Below are positions 45,286-54,171 of a stretch of DNA of 64,000 bases, in pieces (within the stretch, counting starts at the first letter, position 1; each line of letters opens with the position of its first letter). This stretch comes from Pyramidobacter sp. C12-8 (lineage in GTDB: Bacteria; Synergistota; Synergistia; Synergistales; Dethiosulfovibrionaceae), in NCBI RefSeq assembly GCF_002007215.1, contig NZ_MUHX01000002.1, positions 80,845 through 144,844 of the forward strand, in the 5' to 3' direction. The notes under the pieces were generated by a model. The model ran no database searches and had not been told where the DNA came from. It was given only the letters and a program-made list of their open reading frames with translations. The position numbers were made by a program, and so were the translations under genes.

Positions 45286-45369
45286 AGCCGCGTCCTTTCA
45301 TCGGCAGCGGCTCGTGTGACCACGGCGTTTTTTCGCGCCGCGCCGAAGTTTGGGCTGACGGACGCGGCT
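45286..45369 (+). other. Structured spacer between purL and purM
   Basis: The 149-base gap contains an extended hairpin. AGCCGCGTCC (45286-45295) pairs perfectly with GGACGCGGCT (45360-45369), and inside it CGGCAGCGGC (45302-45311) pairs with GCCGCGCCG (45337-45345) with one bulged A. No U-tract follows, so it is not a standard terminator. It could be an mRNA-processing, stabilising or attenuation element. Confidence 0.6.
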
Positions 45370-45422
45370 GAACCGTCTGCAATCGAAATATCTGGCTTTG
45401 ACTAATTGGAGGACAGAAGATC

Positions 45423-46418
45423 ATGGGCAATCTGACGTACGAAAAGGCCGGCGTCGACATCAAGGGCGGCGACCATTGGGTTGAAACGATCAAGGGCATT
45501 ATGAAACGCCGCAAATCCGACCCGCGGGTGGTCGGCGGCATCGGCGGATTCAGCGGGCTGATGCGCCTCGACGGGGACCGGCTGATCGCCGGCTGCTGCG
45601 ACGGCGTGGGGACAAAAGTCGAGATCGCCCGCGCCTCGGGGATCTACGACGGCCTCGGACAGGACCTCGTGGCCATGAACGTCAACGATCTAGTCACCGG
45701 CGGCGCCGTGCCGCTCTTCTTTCTCGATTACATCGCCTGCGGCGCGCTGAACGAAAAGATGATGTCCGCCGTGGTCACGTCGGTCGTCGAGGCCTGCGAA
45801 TATTGCGGCTGCGTGCTGCTCGGCGGCGAGACGGCGGAGATGCCCGGCGTTTACGGCAGGGAAAGTTTCGATCTGGCCGGCTTCGCCGTCGGCACGCTCA
45901 GAGAATCGGAGATCATCGACGGCTCCAAGGTCAAAGAGGGGGACGTCATCATCGGCCTGCACAGTTCCGGCATCCACAGCAACGGCTACACGCTGGTCCG
46001 TTCGGCGCTGGCGGAGGAGATCGCCCACGGTCTGGACAAAGAAGGCCCCGTCGCGGGCGAAACGCTGGGACAGACGCTGATGAAGCCGACGCGCCTCTAT
46101 GTTCCCCAGGCCATCGCGGCGACGAAGACGGGCAAGGTCAGGGCCATGGCGCACATCACCGGCAGCGGTCTCGAAGACAACATCAACCGCGTCGTTCCCC
46201 CTCCCTGCGTCTGCAAGCTGAGCTACGACTGGCCGCGCCCGGCCGTTTTCGATCTGATCGCCTCCAAGGGCGTTTCCGAAGAGGAGATGCGCCGTGTCTT
46301 CAACCTCGGCATCGGCTACGTCTTCATCGTCTCGCCCGAAGACGAGGCCGAGGTCGCCGCGGTCCTCGAATCGCTCGGCGAAAAACCGCGCCGCGTCGGG
46401 CGCGTCGTCAGAGCATGA
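45423..46418 (+). CDS. purM: Phosphoribosylformylglycinamidine cyclo-ligase PurM
   Basis: AIR synthetase, closing the imidazole ring. 331 residues with GGFSGLMRL, CCDGVGTKVEIA, GLGQDLVAMNVNDLVTGGAVPLFFLDYIA and GLHSSGIHSNGYTLVR, all standard. ATG at 45423 follows GGAGG by ten bases. The stop overlaps the purN ATG by four bases. Confidence 0.97.
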   Translation: MGNLTYEKAGVDIKGGDHWVETIKGIMKRRKSDPRVVGGIGGFSGLMRLDGDRLIAGCCDGVGTKVEIARASGIYDGLGQDLVAMNVNDLVTGGAVPLFFLDYIACGALNEKMMSAVVTSVVEACEYCGCVLLGGETAEMPGVYGRESFDLAGFAVGTLRESEIIDGSKVKEGDVIIGLHSSGIHSNGYTLVRSALAEEIAHGLDKEGPVAGETLGQTLMKPTRLYVPQAIAATKTGKVRAMAHITGSGLEDNINRVVPPPCVCKLSYDWPRPAVFDLIASKGVSEEEMRRVFNLGIGYVFIVSPEDEAEVAAVLESLGEKPRRVGRVVRA

Positions 46419-46984
46419 CCTGCAAGATCGGCATTCTCATCTCCGGCCGCGGCACGAACATGGAGGCCATCGTCGCTCACGTCGCCGCGGAAAAAGCCGA
46501 CGTGCAGGTGCTTTTCGTGGCCAGCGACAACGCTTCCGCGGCGGGGCTGCGCCTCGCCCGGCAGCGCGGCATTCCCACGGCCGTGCTGCCCTATGAAGAC
46601 GGACGCGCCGCCGGCGAGGCGGCCGTCGAAAAGCTCTGGCAGGAGCGCGGGATCGACCTGCTCGTCCTGGCCGGCTTCATGCGCCTGCTGACGGGCAAGT
46701 TCGTCGGCCGCCACGAAGGACGGATCCTCAACATCCATCCGGCGCTGCTGCCGAAGTTTCCCGGTGCGCACGGCATCGAGGACTTTTGGAAAAGCGGCGA
46801 ACCGGTCAGCGGCGTCACGGTCCACCTCGTCGACGACAAGATGGATCACGGCCCGATCCTGGCGCAGCGCGAAGTGGCCCGCGAAAGCGGAGACACGATC
46901 GAGACGTTCGAGGCCAAAATCCACGCCGTGGAGCATCAGCTCTACTGGCAGGCGTTGAAAGACTACATCAAGCGGATTTCATAG
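46415..46984 (+). CDS. purN: Phosphoribosylglycinamide formyltransferase PurN
   Basis: A folate-dependent GAR transformylase of 189 residues. GILISGRGTNMEAI is the N-terminal loop; NIHPALLPKFPGAHG holds the catalytic Asn-His pair, and HLVDDKMDHGPIL the catalytic Asp. ATG at 46415 overlaps purM. purH follows after 11 bases. Confidence 0.96.
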   Translation: MTCKIGILISGRGTNMEAIVAHVAAEKADVQVLFVASDNASAAGLRLARQRGIPTAVLPYEDGRAAGEAAVEKLWQERGIDLLVLAGFMRLLTGKFVGRHEGRILNIHPALLPKFPGAHGIEDFWKSGEPVSGVTVHLVDDKMDHGPILAQREVARESGDTIETFEAKIHAVEHQLYWQALKDYIKRIS

Positions 46985-46995
46985 GAGGTCTGTAC

Positions 46996-48516
46996 ATGAA
47001 ACGCAGAGCGCTTATTTCGGTGGCCGACAAATCGGGGGCGCTTGAGCTCGGGCAAACTCTCGCGGAGCTGGGCTGGGAGATTTTGTCGAGCTCCGGCACG
47101 GCGAAGATGTTCCGCGACGCGGGCGTCCCCGTCGTCGAAGTTTCCGATCTGACAAAGTTCCCCCACATCCTCGGCGGACGGGTGAAGACGCTTCATCCTC
47201 TCGTTTTCGGCGGCATCCTGGCCCGCCGCGATCTGCCCGCCGACGTCAAGGACATGAAAGATCATGACATCGCCGGCATCGACATGGTGGCGGTCAATCT
47301 CTATCCGTTCGAAAAGACGGCCCGCTCCGGCGCCGCCCTCGACGCGCTGATCGAAAACATCGACATCGGCGGCGTGGCTCTGATCCGCGCGGCCGCCAAG
47401 AACTACCGCTACGTGACGGTCATGACCGATCCGGCCGACTACGCTCCCGTTCTCGAAGAGCTCAAGGCCGAAGGTGACGTGACGCCCGCGACGCGCCGCC
47501 GCCTGGCGCTGCGCGCTTTCGACGCCACCGCCCGCTACGACGCGACCATCGGCGACGGACTGCGCCGCGAGCTGGGCGAAAAATCCGGCGAGGATTCCGT
47601 GACGCTGCCGCTCGTGCGCACGCAGGAACTGCGCTACGGCGAAAATCCCCATCAGCGGGCCGGCGTCTATCTTCCGCCGCTGGCCGACTCGCCCGTGACG
47701 CAGCTGGCCGGCAAGGAACTCTCCTACAACAATCTGCTCGACCTCGACGCGGCCATGCGCGCCACCGCCATGCTGCAAAGCGACGTCGGCGCCGTCGTCA
47801 TCAAGCACACCACGCCCTGCGGCATGGCGGTCGGGAAATCGGTCGCCGAAGCCTACGACCGCGCCTTCGCCTGCGATTCGCTGTCGGCGTTCGGCGGCGT
47901 CGTCGGCGTCACCCGCCACATCGATCTCGAAACGGCCGCAGCCATTTCCAAACATTTCACCGAGGTGCTGCTGTGCCCCTCCATCGACGACGCGGCGCTG
48001 AAGCTCCTGACCGAAAAGCGCAAAAATCTGCGCGTCATGACGTGGAAGGGCGGACGCGCCTTCGACAAGCAGATGGTTTCGACCTGGTGCGGGATGCTGA
48101 TGCAGGACGACGAACTGGCGCCTCTGCCCGATCAAAGCAAGGGACAGTGGGTCGGCGCGCCCCGCCCCGATCTCTGGGACGATCTCGTGCTGGCCTGGAA
48201 AGTCGCGGCCGTGTCGAAGAGCAACGCCGTCGCCATGGTCAAAGACGGCGAGGCCGTCGGCATCGGCATGGGCTTTTGCAGCCGCGTCTTCGCCGTCGAT
48301 TTCGCGGCGCGCCAGGCCGGCGAAAAGGCCAAAGGCGCGGTGATGGCTTCCGACGCCTTCTTCCCGTTCCCCGACGGCGTCGAAAAAGCGGCCGCCGCCG
48401 GGATCGCCGCCATCATCCAGCCGGGCGGCTCGGTGCGCGACGAAGAAGTCGCCGCGCGCGCCCAGGAACTCGGCGTGTCCATGTTCATCAGCGGGCACCG
48501 AACCTTCCGCCATTAA
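46996..48516 (+). CDS. purH: Bifunctional AICAR transformylase/IMP cyclohydrolase PurH
   Basis: Catalyses the last two steps to IMP. 506 residues: the N-terminal MGS-like cyclohydrolase domain (RALISVADKSGALELGQTLAELGWEILSSSGTAKM, with GGRVKTLHP) and the C-terminal transformylase domain (RYGENPHQRAG, VIKHTTPCGMAVG with Lys-His, and IQPGGSVRDEEV). ATG at 46996 has GGAGG seven bases upstream. Confidence 0.97.
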   Translation: MKRRALISVADKSGALELGQTLAELGWEILSSSGTAKMFRDAGVPVVEVSDLTKFPHILGGRVKTLHPLVFGGILARRDLPADVKDMKDHDIAGIDMVAVNLYPFEKTARSGAALDALIENIDIGGVALIRAAAKNYRYVTVMTDPADYAPVLEELKAEGDVTPATRRRLALRAFDATARYDATIGDGLRRELGEKSGEDSVTLPLVRTQELRYGENPHQRAGVYLPPLADSPVTQLAGKELSYNNLLDLDAAMRATAMLQSDVGAVVIKHTTPCGMAVGKSVAEAYDRAFACDSLSAFGGVVGVTRHIDLETAAAISKHFTEVLLCPSIDDAALKLLTEKRKNLRVMTWKGGRAFDKQMVSTWCGMLMQDDELAPLPDQSKGQWVGAPRPDLWDDLVLAWKVAAVSKSNAVAMVKDGEAVGIGMGFCSRVFAVDFAARQAGEKAKGAVMASDAFFPFPDGVEKAAAAGIAAIIQPGGSVRDEEVAARAQELGVSMFISGHRTFRH

Positions 48517-48519
48517 GCC

Positions 48520-49815
48520 ATGGACAGCAGACTGAACGTCGTCGTCATCGGCAGCGGCGGGCGCGAACACGCGCTCGTGTCCGCCTGCGCCCGCTCGCCT
48601 CGCTGCGGCAGACTCTACGCCGTCCCCGGCAATCCCGGCATCGCCCAGGAGGCGGAGTGCCATGCGCTGAACGTCACGGACGGCGCCGCTTTGGCCGCCT
48701 TCTGTCTGGATCATCAGATCGACCTGGCCATCGTCGGTCCCGAAGGGCCGCTTGCCGCCGGCGTCGCCGACGCGCTGCGCGCCCGCGGCGTGGCCGTGTT
48801 CGGCCCGTCCGGCGCGGGCGCGCAGCTCGAAGCGAGCAAAGAGTTCTCCAAAAAATTCATGGCGCGCCATCGTATTCCCACCGCGGACTTTTACGTGTGC
48901 CGCACGATGGAGGAAGCGGAAACCGCGCTTTCCAACTTTTCCAGTCCCTATATCGTCAAAGCTTCCGGTCTGGCCGCCGGCAAGGGCGTTTTCGTCGAAC
49001 CCACGCTCGAGGGCGCGCGCGAGGCGGCGCGTCGGATGCTCGTCGGCAAAAAGCTCGGCGCCGCCGGCGAGACGCTGGTCATCGAAGAAGCGCTGCCAGG
49101 ACGCGAGCTGTCGTTGATGGTCGTCACCGACGGCACGACGTACCGGCTCCTCAGCACCAGCCAGGACCACAAGCGCCTTCTCGACGGCGACCGCGGCCCC
49201 AACACCGGCGGCATGGGCGCCTACGCCCCCGCGCCGTGGGTCACGGAAGAGCTGATGGACCGCGTCCGCCGCGAGATCATCGAACCGTCCGTCGCCGCGC
49301 TCGGGAAAGAAAAGCTCGACTATCGCGGCGTTCTGTACGTCGGCCTGATGATCGCCCCGGACGGCACGCCCAAAGTGCTGGAGTACAACGTGCGCCTCGG
49401 CGATCCCGAAACGGAAGTGCTCCTGCCCCTGTTCGAGGGAGATTGGGTCGATCTGTGCTGGCATGTCGCCCGGGGCGAGCTGGCGTCCTTCCCGTGGCGC
49501 ACGGAAAAGAAAAACGCCCTCTGCGTGATCCTCGCCTCCGCCGGTTACCCCGCCGCCGCATCCGCTGCGGCGGAAATCCACGGCCTTGACGCCGCCGGCG
49601 CCGTCGCGGGCGTGACCGTGTTCCATGCGGGAACGTCCGCCCAGGACGGCAAAATCATGGCGGCCGGCGGCCGCGTGCTCTGCGTCACGGCGACCGGCGA
49701 TACGCTGCAGCAGGCCCGGGGACGCGCCTACGAGGCCGTCGGCAAAATCCGTTTCCAAGGCATGCAGTATCGAAACGACATCGGCCATCAGGTTTTCGAG
49801 AAAAATTCCGTTTAA
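48520..49815 (+). CDS. purD: Phosphoribosylamine-glycine ligase PurD
   Basis: An ATP-grasp GAR synthetase of 431 residues. VIGSGGREHALV opens the protein; YIVKASGLAAGKGVFVEPTLEGA and NTGGMGAYAPAP are family signatures. ATG at 48520 lies three bases after the purH stop. The genes for the first step (purF) and for purC, purB and purK are not in this window. Confidence 0.97.
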   Translation: MDSRLNVVVIGSGGREHALVSACARSPRCGRLYAVPGNPGIAQEAECHALNVTDGAALAAFCLDHQIDLAIVGPEGPLAAGVADALRARGVAVFGPSGAGAQLEASKEFSKKFMARHRIPTADFYVCRTMEEAETALSNFSSPYIVKASGLAAGKGVFVEPTLEGAREAARRMLVGKKLGAAGETLVIEEALPGRELSLMVVTDGTTYRLLSTSQDHKRLLDGDRGPNTGGMGAYAPAPWVTEELMDRVRREIIEPSVAALGKEKLDYRGVLYVGLMIAPDGTPKVLEYNVRLGDPETEVLLPLFEGDWVDLCWHVARGELASFPWRTEKKNALCVILASAGYPAAASAAAEIHGLDAAGAVAGVTVFHAGTSAQDGKIMAAGGRVLCVTATGDTLQQARGRAYEAVGKIRFQGMQYRNDIGHQVFEKNSV

Positions 49816-49827
49816 AGGAGAACGTTT

Positions 49828-50355
49828 ATGAACCATCCCAGAATCGGCATCATCCTCGGCTCCGCCAGCGACGCCCCGCACGCCCGGAAAATCGGCGCCA
49901 CGCTGCGCGAGCTCGGCATCCCCTTCGAGGTTACGGTCGCTTCGGCTCACCGCACGCCCGAAGACGCGGCGCATTACGCTCAAAGCGCGCGCTCTCGCGG
50001 CTTGGAAGCGATCATCGCCGTAGCCGGCCTTTCCGCAGCTCTTCCCGGCGCCGTCGCCGCCCAGACGACGCTGCCAGTGATCGGCATCCCCGTCGAGTCG
50101 GGCACGCTGCTCGGCATGGACGCGCTGCTCTCCACGGCGATGATGCCGCCCGGAGTGCCCGTGGCCTCCGTCGGCATCAACGGCGCCGCCAACGCCGCGC
50201 TGCTGGCGGCGCGCATCGTCGCCGCCCATGACGGCGCCGTCGCTGAGAAGCTGCAGTCCTACGCCGACGAGAAAGCGGCCAAGGTGCGCTCGTCGCGCCG
50301 CGACGCCCAGGTCTTCGCCGACTTGCCCATGGCCCCCGAAGAAGCGTTGCGCTGA
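49828..50355 (+). CDS. purE: N5-carboxyaminoimidazole ribonucleotide mutase PurE
   Basis: 175 residues with the PurE start IGIILGSASDAPHARKIGATLRELGIPFEV, the active-site ASAHRTPEDA and AGLSAALPGAVAAQTTLPVIGIPV. It could be class I (with PurK elsewhere) or class II (direct AIR carboxylase); no purK is beside it. ATG at 49828 follows AAAGGAG. Last gene of the operon, ahead of a very strong hairpin. Its end position is unusual, as purE more often leads pur operons. Confidence 0.95.
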   Translation: MNHPRIGIILGSASDAPHARKIGATLRELGIPFEVTVASAHRTPEDAAHYAQSARSRGLEAIIAVAGLSAALPGAVAAQTTLPVIGIPVESGTLLGMDALLSTAMMPPGVPVASVGINGAANAALLAARIVAAHDGAVAEKLQSYADEKAAKVRSSRRDAQVFADLPMAPEEALR

Positions 50356-50361
50356 TCTTCA

Positions 50362-50419
50362 AAAAACAAAAATGGAATGAGGAAACGAAAATTCGTTTCC
50401 TCATTCCATTTTTGTTTTT
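50362..50419. terminator. Bidirectional terminator with 28-bp perfect stem
   Basis: The stem runs 50362-50389 and 50392-50419 with only two unpaired bases between. Its A-rich outer part reads as a T-run on either strand. It separates the convergent purE and purA genes. Confidence 0.92.
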
Positions 50420-50428
50420 ACGAGTTTT

Positions 50429-51715
50429 TTACAATCCGCGCAGCACGAGCTGCTCGCGATCCGGGCCGACGCCGATCAGAACGACGGGGATGCCGATGAC
50501 CTGTTCGATGTGCCGCACATATTCGCGGGCGTTTTCCGGCAGATCTTCGAAGGCGCGCGCCGCCGAAATGTCTTCGCTCCAGCCGGGCAGCGAGTAATAC
50601 ACGGGGTCGACTTGAGCCAGCTTGGCGATGGCGGAGGGAAAATCCGCGACGATCTTGTCGCCCACTTTATAAGAATTGCAAACTTTCAGCTCTTTGAAGC
50701 CGGTCAGGATATCGAGCTTGGTCAGAGCCAGACAGGTGAAGCCGTTCACCCGCACGGCGTAACGGAGCGCGACGAGATCGAGCCAGCCGCAGCGGCGCGG
50801 ACGTCCGGTCACGGCGCCGAATTCGCCGCCCTTGCGGCGGATCTCTTCGCCGTCGGGGCCGCAATCCTCCGTCGGGAACGGGCCCGAACCGACGCGGGTC
50901 AGATAGGCTTTGGCCACGCCGATGACGCGGTCCACGTACTTCATGCCGATCCCCAGACCGATGCAGCCGCCCGAAGAAACGGGATTGGAGCTCGTCACCA
51001 TGGGATAGGTGCCGTGGTCGACGTCGAGCAACGTGCCCTGCGCGCCTTCGCACAACACCGTCTGTCCGTTCTCGAGCGCGTTGTATACCTCAAGCGAAAC
51101 GTCCGCCACATAAGGCGAGAGCTCCTTGCCCCATTGGAACGCCTGCTCATAAATGGGGCCGAGAGCCAACGGTTCTTTGCCGTACACGCCGGTAAGGATC
51201 CGGTTCTTCTCGGCCAAAGCGACGCCGAGTTTTTCGCGCAGCACATGTTCGTCCAGGAGGTCTTCCACGCGGATGCCAATGCGCGTGTATTTATCGGCAT
51301 AGCAAGGACCGATGCCGCGCCCGGTCGTGCCGATCTTATGCTCGCTGTCGCGGGATTCCTCCTGGAGCTGGTCGAAAAGCTTATGGTACGGCATCACCAC
51401 GTGAGCCGCTCCGCTGACGCGAAGGCACGCGCGGTCTTTCCCCCGGGCGCGCAGTTCGCCCAATTCTTTCAGCAGCTGCTCGGGGTCGATGACGACGCCG
51501 TTGCCGATCACGCAGGTCTTGCCGGGATAAAGCATTCCCGAAGGCAAAAGGCGAAACACGTATTTCTCCCCGTCGACGTACACGGTATGGCCGGCGTTCG
51601 CTCCGCCCTGATAACGGGCGAAAATATCCACTCTCGAGCCGATGGAATCGACAACGCGGCCCTTTCCCTCGTCTCCCCATTGAGCGCCGATAAGTGCCTC
51701 GATCTTGCCCTTCAT
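50429..51715 (-). CDS. purA: Adenylosuccinate synthetase PurA
   Basis: GTP-dependent first step from IMP to AMP, 428 residues. It has IGAQWGDEGKGRVVD (P-loop, catalytic Asp), GGANAGHTV (catalytic His), GTTGRGIGPCYADK and EGAQGTLLDVDHGTYP. ATG at 51715 has GGAGG eight bases upstream and overlaps the stop of the preceding deacetylase-like gene by four bases. It is the last gene of the long minus-strand envelope operon rather than part of the pur operon, and converges with it. Confidence 0.97.
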   Translation of the reverse strand: MKGKIEALIGAQWGDEGKGRVVDSIGSRVDIFARYQGGANAGHTVYVDGEKYVFRLLPSGMLYPGKTCVIGNGVVIDPEQLLKELGELRARGKDRACLRVSGAAHVVMPYHKLFDQLQEESRDSEHKIGTTGRGIGPCYADKYTRIGIRVEDLLDEHVLREKLGVALAEKNRILTGVYGKEPLALGPIYEQAFQWGKELSPYVADVSLEVYNALENGQTVLCEGAQGTLLDVDHGTYPMVTSSNPVSSGGCIGLGIGMKYVDRVIGVAKAYLTRVGSGPFPTEDCGPDGEEIRRKGGEFGAVTGRPRRCGWLDLVALRYAVRVNGFTCLALTKLDILTGFKELKVCNSYKVGDKIVADFPSAIAKLAQVDPVYYSLPGWSEDISAARAFEDLPENAREYVRHIEQVIGIPVVLIGVGPDREQLVLRGL

Positions 51716-52683
51716 TGTTTTTCCTCCTTAACAGGCTGCTGCGAATTCCAGATCTCGTCTACCGTCACCAGCTCCACCGAATTCAGGTCAAGTGTGCTCA
51801 GGTAGGCCAGAAAAGGGAACGTTTTCTCGCGCGCATGGCAAATCGCGACAGCGTTGCCATATTTTCTCGCCAGATGAAGCGCCGCGTTGAAGCGCGCCTT
51901 CATCGTGGGCAAATCCGTTGTCCCATCGATAAACACTTTGTTCTGAGCGGTCGGGATATGATAGTTCCGCGCCGTTTTTTCGGCGACTGTCCTGCCGCTG
52001 GTGCGGCTGTCCAGAAAGCCCCACCGGGTCGCCGACAGCGCTTTCATAAAGCGGCGCATTGTCGGCGCGTCGGAAGTCGCTTTTGAACCTCTGTGATTGT
52101 TGATGCCGATCGCATGCGGAAAATCTTTCTGCAGCGACGCAAGGTACTCGGCCATTTTCTTTTCCGGCACGTCAATCCCAATAACATAATTGCGTCCGCC
52201 GTCCGGATCCCCCAGCGCCTGCATCGGCACGTGCAGCAGAAAAGGCTGCCCCTGTCTGACTGCATATTCGGCGATCTTGTGACCGTGCGGCGTACCGGGA
52301 ATAATCGCCCACGTCGCGCGCAGTCTCAACTGGGCGATGCGCTCGGCCATGCCGTAATTATAGCCGAAATCATCAATAACAAGGGCCAGACGAGGGCGGG
52401 ACGCCGCGGCGGGCTTCCCTTTCTTTGGCAGCGCCGCCGACTGGAGCCGCGCCACCCAAGAGGCCGCCACGAGAATCGTTTTCTTCGTCGAGGACAGCGC
52501 TTTTTCCAGAGAAAGAAACGCCCCTGGACGCCACAGCCGCTCCTCCGCCGACAAGACGACCGCGTTCTCCGCTTTTCTTGCCTCTCGACGCCGTACGCTC
52601 TCTCCATTGTGCATCATGTTTGTAAAAACGCAAACGACAGCAAAGGAGATCACCGCCGCCAGAACCCAGGAAGGATTCTTCAT
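51712..52683 (-). CDS. Divergent polysaccharide deacetylase (YibQ/DUF610 family)
   Basis: 323 residues. An N-terminal membrane anchor (VLAAVISFAVVCVFTNMM) and a basic linker lead to a periplasmic NodB-like barrel: LALVIDDFGYN holds the first Asp pair, PFLLHVPMQA the conserved His, and IGINNHRGSKAT the second His region. DUF610/YibQ proteins often lie next to CtpA-type proteases and EnvC-like hydrolases, as here; wall or polysaccharide trimming is the presumed job. The start at 52683 overlaps the protease stop (ATGA), and its own stop overlaps purA. Confidence 0.87.
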   Translation of the reverse strand: MKNPSWVLAAVISFAVVCVFTNMMHNGESVRRREARKAENAVVLSAEERLWRPGAFLSLEKALSSTKKTILVAASWVARLQSAALPKKGKPAAASRPRLALVIDDFGYNYGMAERIAQLRLRATWAIIPGTPHGHKIAEYAVRQGQPFLLHVPMQALGDPDGGRNYVIGIDVPEKKMAEYLASLQKDFPHAIGINNHRGSKATSDAPTMRRFMKALSATRWGFLDSRTSGRTVAEKTARNYHIPTAQNKVFIDGTTDLPTMKARFNAALHLARKYGNAVAICHAREKTFPFLAYLSTLDLNSVELVTVDEIWNSQQPVKEEKQ

Positions 52684-54137
52684 TTGCCAAGAACGGGTTT
52701 CTTGTCGGGATTCGAACTCTTATCGTCGCGTTCGCTCTTCACTGCAGCGTCATCGCTGCCCTGATCTGCGGAAATGACGGAAACGTCGGAAGACACGGGC
52801 TCAGGGATGGGATCCCTCAGCGTTTCCGGTTTTTCTCCCGCAATCAGTTTCAAGAGCGTCTCTTTCGCTTTGTCCAGCTGAGGATCGCGGGGGCTGGCGT
52901 CTTTTGTGGATTTTTCTTCTGACGGCCCGTTTTTCGTTTTCCCATTCGGCGTTCCGGTTCCTTCCGCCTCGCCTTTGTCTCCCTGGCTTGAATCCGCCTT
53001 GTCGCGATCTTCGTCGCTCCACAGGGATTTCACGTAAATATCGGGAGAAAGCCCGACGTGGTCAATGCGGACTCCCTTCGGAGTGAAATAGCGAGCCGTC
53101 GTCACGAACATCCCCGAGCCATCGGAAAGATTGAAGAGGACCTGAACCGATCCCTTGCCAAAACTCTTGGCGCCGATCAGAAGCGTACCGTTGCGGTCGC
53201 GCAGAGCGCCGGAGACGATCTCGGAAGCGCTGGCGCTGCCCTCGTTGATCAGCACGACCAAGGGCAATTGAGTCAGGACGCCTTCATGCGCATAGAACTC
53301 TTCGTTCGCCGAATCAACGCGCCCCTTCGTCGAAACGACAAGTCCTCCGTCGATAAACAGGTCGCAGATATCGCGCGCTGAGTCGAGCAGACCGCCGCCA
53401 TTATTCCTGAGATCGAGAATCAATCCCTTCGCTTTTTTGTTTTTGAGATCGATGACGGCCTTGCCCACATCCGGCGCGCTGGTCTTGATGAACTGGCGCA
53501 GGCGAATGTAACCGATATCGTCGCTGAGGATCTCCGCGTGCACGGTCTCGATCTTGATCGTGTCCCGCACGATCTTGAAATCGATCAGCCTGGCCGTGTC
53601 GGCGCGACGGATCCCCACGGAGACTTCCGTGCCGGGATCGCCGCGAAGCAGTTTCACAACCTTGTCGAGGTCCCAGCCGATGACGATATCATCGTTCACT
53701 CTGACAATTTCGTCCATGGGACGCAGCCCGGCCTTATCGGCGGGCGTTCCTTCAATGGGATTTATGACGAGGATTTTCCCGTCGCGGCTGGCGATATTGA
53801 TTCCCAAACCGCCAAAGGATCCCTCCAAGGAAGTTTTCTCGTCTTCCAACTGCTGAGGATCGAGAAAACGCGTATATGGGTCTTTCCACGCGCCCAGCAT
53901 TCCGCGCATGGCCCCATGGACCATTTCACTCTCATCGATGTCGTTGCTTGCCGCATCGACCTGATACGCCTCGACAATAACGCGCGCCTGTTTCAGGAGC
54001 CACAGCGAATCAGTCGAGAAAGGAGCGACCTGCGACAATTCCCCCTTGCTGGCGTACACCACGGGGATAAGAGTCATGAGGACCGCGCCGATCAGGATCC
54101 CCAGCGCCACATCGCGATATTTTTTCAGTATTTTCAT
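52680..54137 (-). CDS. ctpA: C-terminal processing peptidase, S41 family (CtpA-like)
   Basis: A periplasmic serine protease of 485 residues. It has an N-terminal signal or anchor (VALGILIGAVLMTLIPVVYA), a PDZ domain at about 95-180 (GSFGGLGINIASRDGKILVINPIEGTPADKAGLRPMDEIV) and a protease core with LDLRNNGGG, the nucleophile Ser in NEGSASASEIV and the base Lys in GAKSFGKGSVQ. The last 110 residues (after VKSLWS) are a charged, low-complexity tail rich in Asp, Lys, Ser and Pro, probably disordered. ATG at 54137 has only GGGG upstream. CtpA proteins often control murein hydrolases, such as the neighbouring M23 protein. Confidence 0.93.
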   Translation of the reverse strand: MKILKKYRDVALGILIGAVLMTLIPVVYASKGELSQVAPFSTDSLWLLKQARVIVEAYQVDAASNDIDESEMVHGAMRGMLGAWKDPYTRFLDPQQLEDEKTSLEGSFGGLGINIASRDGKILVINPIEGTPADKAGLRPMDEIVRVNDDIVIGWDLDKVVKLLRGDPGTEVSVGIRRADTARLIDFKIVRDTIKIETVHAEILSDDIGYIRLRQFIKTSAPDVGKAVIDLKNKKAKGLILDLRNNGGGLLDSARDICDLFIDGGLVVSTKGRVDSANEEFYAHEGVLTQLPLVVLINEGSASASEIVSGALRDRNGTLLIGAKSFGKGSVQVLFNLSDGSGMFVTTARYFTPKGVRIDHVGLSPDIYVKSLWSDEDRDKADSSQGDKGEAEGTGTPNGKTKNGPSEEKSTKDASPRDPQLDKAKETLLKLIAGEKPETLRDPIPEPVSSDVSVISADQGSDDAAVKSERDDKSSNPDKKPVLGK

Positions 54138-54171
54138 GAGTTCCCCAAAAGGGCTCTTTCTACTCCTTCCA

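Noticed and set aside
46963..50229. Minus-strand open frame of over 1000 codons opposite purH, purD and purE
   Set aside because: It is a shadow of strongly GC-biased plus-strand pur genes: no ribosome site, low-complexity Ala/Gly/Arg/His/Asp composition and no recognisable domain.
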